A DNA stretch of 64,000 nucleotides from Litoditis marina (GCA_964036275.1 OZ038435.1:124001-188000), one strand, 5' to 3'. Shown: positions 19,601 to 30,930, counted from the stretch's first letter. Notes: a model not told the origin generated them from the letters alone. Translations and numbers: made by a program.

Positions 19601-21120
19601 AACAACGAAATAAATGTCAATACAACTATAGACGCGAAGTACTGTTTGATCACATCCATACGGAGTTGTGCATTCACATCATCCACGGTAACATTACAAT
19701 AGGCCAAATCACGATACTGAAAAAACCCACGCTTCTGAGATGTATCAAAGAAACTCTCTTTTACACACGCGAGACAATGCCGAAAACTTTCTACAATGAG
19801 CGATGCAATCAAATGGGATCGTGTGACTCCTCCGATATTTGCGACAACATGCAGTCTGATACAATTGTACCCGAATTGGAAGATGCACGATTCTACCCGG
19901 GATATTCAGCATGCGAAAGGACTTGTGGCGGGCTATGGTGCTTCTGTTTACTTCCTTGGAATGCATGTACGTTCTACCGACTAGCGCATGTTCCACTCAC
20001 GACAAATCCATTTCATGTATTTCAATGTACCCACTGGCAGCCGCAAATACCAGTGGAAATTCATCTGACCATGATGGGCAATCGAACTCAAGGCAATGTG
20101 ACACTACTTCCCTACGTGAAAACTGAACTGAATGAACTGAAATTGACAGTAATATCGTTCACACCCCCCTATGAACCGTCCATTGATCGACGCTTTGCAA
20201 CCACCAAAAATGAAGCCATCATACCTAACTACTACAGTTTCCCAGTGGAATGCCACAATGCAAGTCAATCTCTCAATGCGTTCCACACCTGCCACAATAC
20301 TGTCATGTGCGCATGTCACCCCAGTAACGATCCGCCATCTTGTCAATGCCCAGGTGAATCTTTCGCGCAACTGAGAAGTGAACAGGACAATGTAATGCCA
20401 CTCCACACACCATACCTGACGCTATACAACACTTCCAACGACATATTTGCGGAATCGGTACGGACAGAAATGACGGTTGTAATTGAATCAGACATAATCA
20501 TAGACAGTGCTGAATATGTTGTAGACATACCATGTAACATTTCCGCAACCAATCTCACTGGATGTTACAACTGCTTGCTTGGTAGTCGCACAACTTTCTC
20601 GTGTACAACTTCAAAAAATGCGTGGGTAACAGTCAGCTGCGGGCGTCAGGTCTTTCCAATTGAATGTCGACCAGAAACTACGGAGAGCGTTACAACGCTC
20701 GTGTTCGATCATTCTTTCGTTGAGGTCAATTGCCAAACTACCTGTGGCGGAAAATTGGTAACCATCCCACTTACTGGTACTCTAGTGTATCACGCTAACC
20801 ACGCGCCCATCTCAGTATTCGATTACAACAATGACACCACCCGAAAACCAACTCCGTTCGATTGGTTTGATGGCGATATCAACTTTCCCGACTTGAAGCC
20901 ATTTCTATCTGTACTGCGGGACCACTGGCAGCTTGCACTGACCGCTCTTGGTGGCTTGGCTACCATTGTCTCCCTCACCTACTTGTACGGACCAATCGTA
21001 ATTTACTACGTGCTGAAGTGTTTCATCGACTCCGTCTTCCTTCTCATTAAGCTTGTAATTTCTGTAATACAAAACTGTGTATCTGCTATTCATGACGCTT
21101 TGACTTCCCCCCGCCATTGA
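16616..21120 (+). pseudogene. pol-env: BEL RNase H, integrase and envelope-like frame, second copy, 5' truncated
   Basis: Same protein as 7625-12169 but without the first about 14 codons of RNase H, including its first catalytic aspartate. All other motifs (integrase D,D,E, DUF5641-like part, envelope-like part) are present. One missense difference from copy 1 changes P to H near residue 145 of the longer protein. No gag, protease or RT precedes it, so it cannot support an autonomous element. The envelope-like part remains open. Confidence 0.85.
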
Positions 21121-21247
21121 TTCACAAAAAGCGGAGCAGCTGAACTTTCGAGGGCAGACGACACAGCTGTGATTGTTTTTATCCCCCAACACCTTATATA
21201 ATCTTCCACGCCTTCCCATAATCTCTCACTCTCCACCAAACGACAGC

Positions 21248-21935
21248 ATGGACACCCTTGATGACCTGGACGAGGAAATTGCCAACTGCCAAGCATCTGA
21301 CCGTGATGTGTTGTTGGACACCGTCCGCGACAATCAGCATGACGTGTCTATCTTACGCGAAGCGATTACTCGAATCGAAAACAAGGTAGAGCAGCTGGCC
21401 GACATGTTGAACACCCTCCTTGCACGGTCCGCCCCAAAAAGCAACTGCATCTTCTGTCCGGTGAGCATTTTACCACCCATTCCTTTTCTGTTTCTAGCAG
21501 TTGGTTAGTCTGTACCGTTGTTTCATTGCCTACTTTTCATTCCCTTTCACAATACCATTGTTCTGAACTCACAAAACGGTACCTTTCGACGACGTATCAG
21601 TTTCCTCCCATCGTTTGATGTAAATGTTCACTGCTATCCGAATAGTCGTAGAATGATGTTCGCTTGCACCACGCCATCCCCTCACACTTGCTCTTTTCTA
21701 GGTGGAGCTAAACCTGGATGCTCACCCATCGTTCAGGTGCCCCACGTACCGTGATCCCTTGTCCCGCGCTATCCAACTGGAACGTGCCCATCTCTGTTCT
21801 CAATGCCTACGACCTCTGCATGACACACCCTGTACCGTCAACTGCTCCAATTGCAGAGGGCCCCACAATGTACTCATCTGCACACAAAAAGGTGGTCATG
21901 GACCGGGACCGTCCCGAAAGCGAAAGTACTGGTGA
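21248..21935 (+). CDS. spliced zinc-knuckle accessory protein, second copy (148 residues)
   Basis: Exon 1 is 21248-21460, intron 21461-21701, exon 2 21702-21935. It appears identical to 12297-12984, with the same splice sites and the same TATATAA 47 nt before the ATG. Confidence 0.7.
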
Positions 21936-22299
21936 GCAAATGCCTCTTTTCATCCCCAATCATAATTGAAGTAGCGTATGTTTACTACATTCCCTCACTA
22001 ACTCACAAATACCGTACTTTTGTTTTCTTTCGCCCTCGCACTTCAATGTATAGTACTTCTGTCCGCCTCCAGATGTCCACTCGCCTTTTCGTCCTGCCCC
22101 GTCGCCCGCCGCCCGCCGCACCGATCGTCTGCCCTCGCTCCGTCATTCGCCTTCCGTCAGCCACCGTCCGCCAGCCTTTCTTTTTGTCCGCCCCACCCAT
22201 CATAGTTTACAATTTTCACATTTGTTTCCCTTTTACAAACCTTTGTTCTCCTATGTATTATGGTAGTAAACACCTTCTCCCCTCGCCCTGCGGCCGCAG

Positions 22300-22525
22300 T
22301 GTCGCACGCTTCCCCATTTTGCGATTCCTTGCTTCCCCATTTGCGATTCCTCGCTTTGTTTTTGTCTCACAGCTGTCTACAGCTGTTCGGTTTCTTGTAT
22401 TGTATCATCTGCATTCACACTATTTAAACAGTTCCGCCAGTAAATTAACGGAGTTCCCATTGTAAAGACATCGATAATAAACCAGTTTAAACCCAACGAT
22501 TGTTGAAGAGGTAGTGGTTGCTACA
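22300..22525 (+). repeat. BEL 3' LTR, second copy
   Basis: Identical to 13349-13574 and followed by the same CGCGG and 173-bp spacer (22526-22698). Confidence 0.9.
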
Positions 22526-22698
22526 CGCGGTTTCTCTAAGATTAACGAATATCATAAGATCACAATAGTTTGATTACTTTGACAGTATAATAACATCAGT
22601 AGACGAGTTTCAGATAATAACATAGGTTGTGGTAACCTATTAGATAGAACATAACAGAGTGGATAGGTCAGCCCTTTATATCGCATTACATAGTTATA

Positions 22699-23019
22699 GT
22701 TACGAACGGAAATTCGTGTAAATAGTCAAAAGGCAAAAACAAAGGTAATAATGTGGTAGAAAACCACTATGGACAGAACAAAAGAATGTGACTTTACTTT
22801 ATATAGAAACAGAATACAAAAATACTACAAAGGAGACACGGAAAAACCCCACCCGAGACTAGAAAACAAACACCAAGAGACAAGAAGTAACTTAAAACTA
22901 CAGACCGCCTGTCTAAATTGCCTCAGCCGTGATATTGCACCAGGCGTTGACTGTGACGACATTACGTACTACATTATTGCAACGACGGTAATAAATAAAC
23001 ACAATCCAATATCCGAACA
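22699..23019 (-). repeat. 3' LTR of the Gag-only element, second copy
   Basis: Identical to 13748-14068. Confidence 0.88.
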
Positions 23020-23099
23020 TCCCCGGGGGCCCGGATGCCTGGTCCCACAGGCATAAGTAAGCAAGAACATGATAGAAAACGATGAAATGCACATGAGTA

Positions 23100-25097
23100 T
23101 CAATATCTTCTCTTCATATTCCGAAATGTCATTCTTCGCGGATGGTATTCTTGCACGGGATTCTTCTTCTGGATAATTCTCGCCGACTGGGATCTGAACG
23201 TCACCCCATTGTCAGGATCTTCTTTCCTCTGGTCTTCTTTGAACTCTCGGACGACTCTCGATGCAAAACTTTCCTTTTTCGGCTCTTCTCTCACGACGTC
23301 CGAACTTCGAACATACACTCCAGGCGGAACAGGTTTCGGGACTTCTCCAGCCCAGCAATACTGAGCAATGTGTCCAAGGCCATTGCACTTGAAACATCTT
23401 CTCTCCTCCTTCTGTGTTGATCTCACATCATCACTCGCTTTGAAAGGCGTACCAACTATCTTGTCGGTAGACATGTCATTGCGGTAGAACCTTTTGTCCG
23501 GCAATGAACTCCGATTCCTATCCATACGTAATGCGAGTCGCTTCACTTCTTCATACGTTTGACTTTCCTCGGAATCCTCCAACGCATTCACCAAATGTAC
23601 AGCTTCTCGCCAATGTCGTAGTTGCTGGTACAGTATATCAGCTCGCGTCATTGACAGAGCCCTATCTGACAGCTGTGGGTAAGCCTTTCCAGTGAGCAAT
23701 TCCAGTCTCACACAAAATTTTGCCACAGATTCATCCCTTGACTTGCACAGACTTCTCACACTTGCTATTGCCTTCAACGTCTCAATTCTTCCTGCCTCGT
23801 TCATTCTCAACTTCATGGCCCACACTAGCCGGTCAAACGATCCTTCTCTGTCTTCCCTTTTCAGAATCTTGAAATGATCTCTTGCCGATCCAGTCAGTTT
23901 CTCCACTAACATATCCCTCAGGTGATCGTCTCTCCACACTTCCTTAGGATACCTGATCAGAAAAGATTTCACATATGCTGACCATGGCTGACAGCCATCC
24001 CCACTGAAATTACCAATGGGCGGTGCAGCTTGCGATCTCATGAACTCATACATCATCGACTTCTGCGAATTTCCCTCGCGTGTCTGCAAAAGATCACGCC
24101 CCAGAGGTTGATCACTCTGTCCGACATATGTTCTGCCATGGTTGCTTCTCTGATCACCGAACCAATCCAAATCATGTTGTGATAGAATACAGTCGCCACC
24201 ACTATCCCTTTCTCTCATTTGATTTTCCTTCCAGTTGTTCACTTTATCTCTGCTTCCTTGTACAACGGACCCTGTTATCAACACTGATCCCACTGTACTC
24301 CCGTTGCTAGACCTCCCATAGCCATCTATCGATCTTCCTTGCTTCACCCTATTGAATCGCTCCATAAGCACATCAAAATCTTCATCCTTCACACTTGACT
24401 TCTCGCCATCCCCACTTGTCACATTAACAGATGAGTTCTTTTCCATGCTTTCCAATTGCTTCTTCTCAAGCTCTTCACATCTCATAACTCTGTTGACACA
24501 CTTCTCAACAACCAAACTTTGATCACAGTCCAAAGTAGAACACACACTATTCAACACAGCTTCCTTGACACTCACTGTATCAACCACATCCGCTTCACTA
24601 CATCCCAACACGTGGCAAATTTCTTGTACAATTGCTCCACTATCAGTTGCCAAAGCCACCAGGTCCTTGACGTCTCCTGCTGTTGTGATGTTTGCACGTT
24701 TCAAAGTATTCTGGAATTCTTCGTCAACCTCTCGTGTTTCATTGTACTTGGTTCCAACCACCATGTTGACCAACTTCTCCAATCCTGCTGCTTCTCTGCG
24801 AATGTCCATCATTGCATCCTCCCTTTGTGTTCCCAATCTTGTATGCTTGCTTATCTCCTTCTCAGCATACATCACAATTCGCTTCACCGACTTCAATATC
24901 ACTGCTTCCATTCCCTTTGCTTGAACCTCAGTCTCATGTACACTGTCTGCCTCTCTGGGCTCCCTAGGCGCACCTCTTTCGACTGTTCCACTTCTTCCTG
25001 ACAATCCTGACACACTGTTCCCATTCTCCATTGCAGTGTGTAAATCGTTCTTGTTTCCTTGTCCACTCATGCTTGTGCTGTTGTTCACTGTACCCAT
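23100..25097 (-). CDS. gag: Gag-like protein with CCHC zinc knuckle, second copy (665 residues)
   Basis: Identical translation to the copy at 14149-16146, with the same capsid-like block and CCHC knuckle. Here it sits in an element with two complete LTRs, so this copy could be transcribed and packaged if a helper element supplies enzymes. Confidence 0.85.
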   Translation of the reverse strand: MGTVNNSTSMSGQGNKNDLHTAMENGNSVSGLSGRSGTVERGAPREPREADSVHETEVQAKGMEAVILKSVKRIVMYAEKEISKHTRLGTQREDAMMDIRREAAGLEKLVNMVVGTKYNETREVDEEFQNTLKRANITTAGDVKDLVALATDSGAIVQEICHVLGCSEADVVDTVSVKEAVLNSVCSTLDCDQSLVVEKCVNRVMRCEELEKKQLESMEKNSSVNVTSGDGEKSSVKDEDFDVLMERFNRVKQGRSIDGYGRSSNGSTVGSVLITGSVVQGSRDKVNNWKENQMRERDSGGDCILSQHDLDWFGDQRSNHGRTYVGQSDQPLGRDLLQTREGNSQKSMMYEFMRSQAAPPIGNFSGDGCQPWSAYVKSFLIRYPKEVWRDDHLRDMLVEKLTGSARDHFKILKREDREGSFDRLVWAMKLRMNEAGRIETLKAIASVRSLCKSRDESVAKFCVRLELLTGKAYPQLSDRALSMTRADILYQQLRHWREAVHLVNALEDSEESQTYEEVKRLALRMDRNRSSLPDKRFYRNDMSTDKIVGTPFKASDDVRSTQKEERRCFKCNGLGHIAQYCWAGEVPKPVPPGVYVRSSDVVREEPKKESFASRVVREFKEDQRKEDPDNGVTFRSQSARIIQKKNPVQEYHPRRMTFRNMKRRY

Positions 25098-25306
25098 TGA
25101 TTTCTGTCGTCCACGAATAAATTCTTCAAATTATTTGTGAATGTTGTCTCCGAGCCGCACGCAATATCACCAAATTGAAAATTTGGGCAGCACTTCCCCT
25201 AAGGAAAAGGCTTTACCAGAAATTCAACTGGGTGCTATTACGCGGGGATCGGCGACAATACTTACGGTAGACTCTCTACCTAGTATTTCACAACAAACTT
25301 TTTGAT

Positions 25307-25496
25307 CTGATCGGTTTTACCCACACCAGAAGATGATATTGTTGCTGGTCAGTTTTACCCACACCAGTAACGACGAATTTCTCTGGTCAGTTTTACCCAC
25401 ACCAGTGACGAAGAATTTCTTTGGTCGGTTTTACCCACACCAGTGACGACGATTTTCTCTGATCAGTTTTACCCGCACCAGAGAAAATGAACCAGA
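25307..25496 (-). repeat. five 38-bp leader repeats, second copy
   Basis: Same array as 16356-16545 at offset 8,951. Confidence 0.85.
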
Positions 25497-25528
25497 TATT
25501 TTTGCCTAATGAGCGGTTCGGCCCCCAA

Positions 25529-25849
25529 GTTACGAACGAAAGTTCGTGTAAATAGTCAAAAGGCAAAAACAAAGGTAATAATGTGGTAGAAAACCACTAT
25601 GGACAGAACAAAAGAATGTGACTTTACTTTATATAGAAACAGAATACAAAAATACTACAAAGGAGACACGGAAAAACCCCACCCGAGACTAGAAAACAAA
25701 CACCAAGAGACAAGAAGTAACTTAAAACTACAGACCGCCTGTCTAAATTGCCTCAGCCGTGATATTGCACCAGGCGTTGACTGTGACGACATTACGTACT
25801 ACATTATTGCAACGACGATAATAAATAAACACAATCCAATATCCGAACA
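25529..25849 (-). repeat. 5' LTR of the Gag-only element, complete
   Basis: 321 bp, starting TGTTCGGATA and ending CGTAAC on the coding strand. It is followed on the plus strand by TTATA, equal to the bases preceding the left LTR. Confidence 0.88.
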
Positions 25850-26754
25850 TTATACAGATTATGTAAGACATGAGAGAGAGGGGTGTGAGACTAAATACAG
25901 AGGAGAGAAAGAGAACTAGTAATGTCACATGGTTTTGGTTAGGTTACGGATTATCTCTTGTATAGCTACGGTTTGTGCTCTGGAACGACTCAACCTCCCA
26001 GACAGTCGCATTAATGCGAAGTGTTGCTTTCTGCCACGAGTAGGCGAGTTTGCGTGGCACGTGCGCGTGAGTGATATGCTAATGCGCACTCTATGTTAAG
26101 CAGCGTACCACGTATTGATAGAAAGTAACGGATATATGTTTCGCACTCTGCGAAAATTATCGTACATAACCAGCAAGCTTTGGAATCGAAGAAATGTTTG
26201 CGTACACAGCGGAAAGTGAGATATACAGTACCCTCCTGCCATTCTGTTGACGACGACTATACTTGGCAGGCGTGCCAAGGTTTTCGAATGACCATTTCTC
26301 AGAGCAAACAAATGTATTCTGAAAACTTTTTTCATTTTATTTACCTCTGAAACAGAACAACGCAAAACCGAGATTTGTAGTTTTTGGAAAAAGTCCAAAG
26401 TGGTGAAAAGTAGTCTGGAATATTCATTGACACGCTGCCAAGTCTCAGTGGGAATGACCTATAATACATGCTTCGTCTAGTGTCACCTTTTCTTTGAAAT
26501 CTATTGCAACTCGAAATGCCGCGGACTTCACTATACAACTCGAGGAACTTAAAAACGCGACGGAGAGAGTGTTCGGATCAAACAGATCGAAAAAACATCA
26601 AATATGTGTGAAAGTTTCGAATACATGATAATAACAGCGCTAATCGAAAAGTCCAGGATGTTACATAAAGGCGGTCGGTAGCCAACGCATAAACTTGCCT
26701 TAGCATGAGGCGTTTCATGTTTGGATAATCGATCGATAGTCATACTTCTCCTAG
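25850..26754. other. unassigned spacer
   Basis: No UGT exon or other gene is visible upstream of 26755. A piece at about 26160-26268 (TGCGTACACAGCGGAAAGTG onward) is shared with 44740-44812, so it belongs to a dispersed repeat. Confidence 0.5.
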
Positions 26755-27112
26755 CTACTCCAACAAGGCAATTCGTCTGCAAGAGATGGTACGGAATCAG
26801 CCAGTTTCCCCGGAGGAGAACCAGGTTAGATGGAGCGAGTTCTCGGCCAAATTCCAGAAATTGGACCAACTGGTGTCAGCCGGACAGCATCTGAATTTTT
26901 TCCAATACCACAGTGTGGACGTCATCGCATTTCTCTGTACGACTTTGTTGTTTATTTTGTTTGTTGTTTACCATCTGGCCCGATCACTCGATGGTCTTTG
27001 CATGGCGTGCTTGACCTCGTTTTGGTCGACTGTCGCCAAAATGGACCAAATCATTATTTCCAGAGGATTTCATGAGAGACTTAGCGAACATCCCAGCAAG
27101 AGCTTGTTTTAG
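26755..27112 (+). pseudogene. UDP-glucuronosyltransferase terminal exon, orphan
   Basis: UGTs transfer glucuronic acid or glucose to small molecules in the ER lumen and end in a membrane anchor. A TTCTCCTAG acceptor precedes a frame reading YSNKAIRLQEM, then NQPVSPEENQVRWSEF, then LNFFQYHSVDVIAF, then a membrane helix (LCTTLLFILFVVYHL). These match the C-terminal linker, helix and anchor of nematode UGTs. The sugar-binding signature and everything N-terminal are missing within the window. The last about 30 codons overlap a dispersed repeat (inverted at 41925-42015), so the natural tail is replaced. It could be the last exon of a gene split by the retroelement block to its left, but I found no upstream exons. 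Confidence 0.7.
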
Positions 27113-27118
27113 GAAACG

Positions 27119-27320
27119 GCCATTTACACATGCAACCGGGTTGCATGTGTACAAGACTATTGGTTGCATCTCAAATGCAACCAAAATCATTTAACATAAC
27201 CAAAAAGGTAAATTTGGTTGCATTTGAAAAAAATGGTTTTATTTGAAACGCAACCGATAGTTTTGTACACATGCAACCTGGTTGCATTTTGGTTGCATGC
27301 AACCCGGTTGCATGTGTAAA
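27119..27320. repeat. GGTTGCAT-rich palindromic repeat, copy 1
   Basis: Many copies of ATGCAACC and GGTTGCAT, including the palindrome ATGCAACCGGGTTGCAT, in about 200 bp. Related blocks lie at 30727-30930 and 37015-37180, with a remnant at about 27790. Confidence 0.8.
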
Positions 27321-27535
27321 CTGTGCGTGTACAAAAAACGACACCGTTTTTTTCAATCGCGTTTGCAAAATCGAGTCGAATGGGCGTGGCGAAATCGAGG
27401 GGGCGTGGCGAAATCGACCAATATTCCAATTCAAAAATGGCGGGAATTTTGAGAATTTTATCAAAACTCAAACTTTTTAATTTAAATGAAACGTTTGGAA
27501 ATTAAGCTTGTATTTATTCAAGTTATGGTTTTATA
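27310..27535 (+). repeat. dispersed repeat with GGGCGTGGCGAAATCGA motif, copy 1
   Basis: It contains two tandem GGGCGTGGCGAAATCGA motifs and AAACGACACCGTTTTTTTCA. An inverted copy lies at about 33400-33640. No protein. From here to 27800 nothing else is visible. Confidence 0.75.
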
Positions 27536-27826
27536 ATATTTAGATTTCACTACATCATTGGTTTTCACTGAAGCAAATAAGAAAACGACTATGGCGTTTG
27601 TTAACAAGTTTTTCTATATTCTTCAGTCGATACTAATCAAGTGTGAGTTCATATTATAACCAAAAAATACAACCAAATTCAACCAAACTGTTCAACTGGT
27701 AAAGACGTGAGGTGAACTAAATCGAGTTCCTATTCACCCATCAGCTAGAACCAGCTGCGTGATTATCGCTCTAACTTGGGCCACTTACTCATGCAGCCGG
27801 GTTGTACAATACAATACAATAGTTTA

Positions 27827-29800
27827 TTACGGGATCAGAATCTGTACAATTCGCCGCAACATTTTATCTTTCCAAGTGTGCATCTCTTCTCTAGCGATCC
27901 TCATCCAGTTTCTTCCGACAGCTTCTTCGAACTCATCTCTCCATCTTTGTTTTGGTCGCCCCGGGGGTCTTGGTGCGTCAATTGGACACCATTCCACCAT
28001 CGTTTTCGCCCAACGATCATTTTCCATGCGGCTGACGTGTCTTGCCCACGACCATTTTCTCATGGCAGCACGTTCACGAATGTCTGGTAGTCGCACTGTT
28101 CTCGAAAGCCACTCGTTGGCATGACGATCGAAAAGGGTCACACCAATCATTTTTCTCATCATTCTCCGCTGACCAGTGATCAAGGTAGAATGATCTTTGA
28201 GACGGAGTACCCATGTCTCACAGCCATACAGAATTGCTGGTTCTATGCATGCCTGGTAGACCTTACGTTTCAGCGCCAATGAAACGGTACGACTTGTGAG
28301 AAGTTGATAGTATCGATTGAAAGCACACCAACCCGCACGAATTCGACGTTGTATTTCAGGCGTATTGTTCAGCTCAAACGAGAGACGGTGTCCAAGATAA
28401 ATGAACTTTTCACAATAGAGTAGGATCAATCCATCGACAGTGATAGGTGTTTCAATATAGTTTGACATCACCAATGTCTTTTCATGATTGATTGTGAGGC
28501 CCACTCTCTTGCTGGCCTCTGACAGCTCTTGTAACATTTGCTGAAGTTCGTGAGGACACTGAGAGAAAACAACAATGTCATCAGCAAAGCGGAGATTAGT
28601 GAGTCTTGTGCCACTGATCGGAATACCATACTCATCCCAGTCAAGGACGCGGAAGACTTCTTCGACAACAGCAGAGAACAACATTGGGGATATGGTATTT
28701 CCCTGTCGAACTCCTCGCTGAACCACTACTGGTGTTTTGTCGGTACCTATCCTGACATGAACCTGCGCTTTTGCATAAACTGCTTTTATTGTATTGATTA
28801 TCTTCGTGTTAACCCCTTGGTTGGAAAGAGCTGTCCACACTGAGTCAAACTCGACTGAGTCGAATGCTTTGCGATAATCAACGAATGCCATGTACAGAGG
28901 AAAGCGGTATTCACATGATTTTTGCATGAGCTCACGTACGGCAAACACGTGGTCTATCGTTGAGAACTGTTTACGAAAACCTGCTTGCTCTGCTGGCTGG
29001 TTATCCTCCAAGTCTCTCTCCATTCTACGACAAAGAACAGTAGTAAAGACTTTGTAAACTGTCGACAATAGAGAGATCGGGCGGAAATTCTTGATATCAA
29101 GAGGATTTCCTTTCTTGAACAACAAAGTGATCAACAAAGTCAAAGTGAAGTTGTTGGGAACCGTTTCCTGTTCGAGACACTCATTGAAAATCCTGGTCAA
29201 ATGAGGAGTCAATACATCAGTGCCAACCTGTAGCATTTCTGCCGTGATTCGATCTTCCCCAGGTGATCTACCTTTGGGTCTGGAGGCAATGGCAGATTTG
29301 ACTTCTGATTCAAGAACAGGTAGAAGTGGTTCACTCGCAACGAAATTCACTACATGTGAAGGTCTACTCGGTGCAAACAACTTGTTGTAGAACTCTCCCA
29401 CCACTCGTTTCACATCATGTTTGGAGCTTGCCAGCGTTCCATCTGCTTTACTGAGTTGACTAATCTGTGTTCGAGCTACTGTGTTTTTCTGCTGTGCTTG
29501 CTTCAGACTTCTCCCTTCTCTGACAGCTTTGACCGCTCGCGCGAGATTGCAACGGTTTATGTCATCTTTCAGGGAACAACGCAATGTTTTGGAAACCACA
29601 GAGAATTCAATTCGTACTGCTCGCGTGTTGATTGCTGACATTAGCTGATGTCGTTTTGCATACAAGGAACGTGTTCTGTCAGAAATGCGTTCGTCAACAA
29701 CTTCTGAAAGCAATGCTACTTCTGCAGCAGTTGAAAGGACACTTGAGAGATTTTCAAAGTTATCCAAGTTCAGTACGCTCGACCAGGTCTGTAAGTGCAA
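27827..29800 (-). pseudogene. RTE reverse transcriptase domain (657 codons, open)
   Basis: RT blocks in order: RPISLLSTVYKVF, AGFRKQFSTIDHVF, FVDYRKAFDSVE, GVRQGNTISPMLF, FADDIVVFS (catalytic aspartates), then the C-terminal ILYGCETW and GQRRMMRKMIGV typical of RTE/Jockey-like LINEs. The frame is intact over its whole length, but it lacks its own endonuclease because of the break at about 29770 and the missing Glu upstream. The first roughly 15 codons are out-of-frame endonuclease sequence, so the ATG at 29800 is unlikely to be a true start. Confidence 0.87.
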
Positions 29801-30617
29801 GAGAGAACAGTCGCTTATCTAGGATTCGTTTGTTTCTGGCCGTTGGCCGCCGATAAAAGCGTTTGTTCGGTACTCTCAGTTTAGCCATTACCAGTCGATG
29901 ATCCGATGCAAAATTGAAAGAACCAACAATTGAGACATCGAGAAACATGGAAACGTGACGTGACAACACATAGTCTATCGCATTTCGTGTTTGCATGTTA
30001 GGTGCGAGCCAAGTCCACTTTCTAGAATCTCGCTTCTGAAATCGGCTGTTGAGCACATATAATTGGTTTGCCGAACAGAAATCAACCAAGGTCTGTCCAC
30101 GATCGTTCCTGTTTCCTAGGCCGTGCCTCCCAATGAATGTTTCACCCAGCTCAGCGCTACCAACTTTGGCGTTAAAATCACCAACGACAACAACTTTTCC
30201 TCCCCTCGGTAGAGGGTGGCTTAGCACTATTTCAACAGAGTCTAGAAACATCTGATATGCTAGGTCGTCGTGGGATGTGGTTGGAGCATAGCACTGAACA
30301 ACTCGAACTGTTCCGGCTGGTGTGGTCAGATCGAGATATGACAATCTCTCATCAACTGGGTGGAAAGAGGAATTTGTGCCCCATGTTCTGTGCACCAGAA
30401 ATTCTGTTCCACAGGTGGAGTTGAGGCCAAAGTAGTGAAGGGTATGACCATACCGACTTGTCACTAAGGAACACTGTCCTTTCCTCTTTGTTTTACACAA
30501 ACCAATCACATCGAATGGAATGGCTTCCGCAGCTTCTTCGAGCTCGATCAAGCGATCGGAGGTGCGCAGAGTACGACAGTTCAGAGTGCCGACTCGTAAA
30601 GATGCCCTGCGTAGGGC
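29760..30617 (-). pseudogene. RTE endonuclease domain
   Basis: Open frame after TAA at 30620. Endonuclease motifs: VGTLNCRTL (asparagine), VVGDFNAKVG, AIDYVLS and SDHRLVM. In the second motif, normally GLSE..R.G, the catalytic Glu position holds Lys (GLCKTKRKG), so nicking activity should be lost. There is no suitable ATG before the domain; the first in-frame one is at 30551. The frame stops at 29760 while the homologous protein continues in the RT frame, so the ORF is frameshifted. Confidence 0.82.
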
Positions 30618-30726
30618 TTAATCTTCTTCTGTCTGGTTGCCCAAGCTACAGACAGGCAATTTGATTCTCACGGTTGATTGGAGAGATACACTCCAAGAGC
30701 AACCGTCTTCGGCGCGTGCGCGAATG

Positions 30727-30930
30727 AGAATGCAACCGGGTTGCTTTTCAAATGCAACCAAATTTACCTTTCTGGTTATGTTAACTGATTTTGGTTGCAT
30801 TTGAGATACAACCCGGTTGCATTTCAACTGCAAACAGCTTGCATTTGAAAGCAACCAATGGTTTCGTACACATGCAACCAATGGTTTCGTACACATGCCA
30901 CTGGGTTGCATTTTGGTTGCATGTGTAAAC
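30727..30930. repeat. GGTTGCAT-rich palindromic repeat, copy 2
   Basis: Same motif set as 27119-27320, with the CCAATGGTTTCGTACACATG segment tandemly repeated. It ends ATGTGTAAAC like copy 1. Confidence 0.8.

Larger units (their letters stand above)
16616..25566 (+). repeat. second copy of an 8,951-bp tandem duplication (first copy 7665-16615)
   Basis: From 16616 the sequence repeats 7665 onward at a constant offset of 8,951 bp, including the BEL RNase H-envelope frame, accessory gene, LTR, spacer and Gag-only element. I found two substitutions (8101 versus 17052, and about 10823 versus 19774). At the end of the copy the LTR continues to its natural end at 25849. Confidence 0.9.
22699..25849 (-). 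mobile_element. Gag-only LTR retroelement, complete copy
   Basis: 3,151 bp: 5' LTR 25849-25529, primer-binding site at about 25528-25512, leader with five 38-bp repeats (25496-25307), gag 25097-23100 and 3' LTR 23019-22699. The TTATA target duplication lies at both ends (22694-22698 and 25850-25854). The internal region has no pol. LTRs differ at three positions of 321, suggesting a fairly recent insertion. Confidence 0.88.
27800..30620 (-). mobile_element. RTE-type non-LTR retrotransposon, degenerate
   Basis: On the minus strand an apurinic-type endonuclease frame is followed by an RT frame, the layout of RTE-clade LINEs common in nematodes. The 3' end is short and carries a TATTG repeat tail (27820-27805), typical of RTE. 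The two frames overlap around 29760-29800, where a one-base difference separates them. No target duplication was found; the ends abut GGTTGCAT-type repeat sequence. Confidence 0.88.

Noticed and set aside
28538..28843. 101-residue plus frame
   Set aside because: Antisense of the RTE reverse transcriptase.
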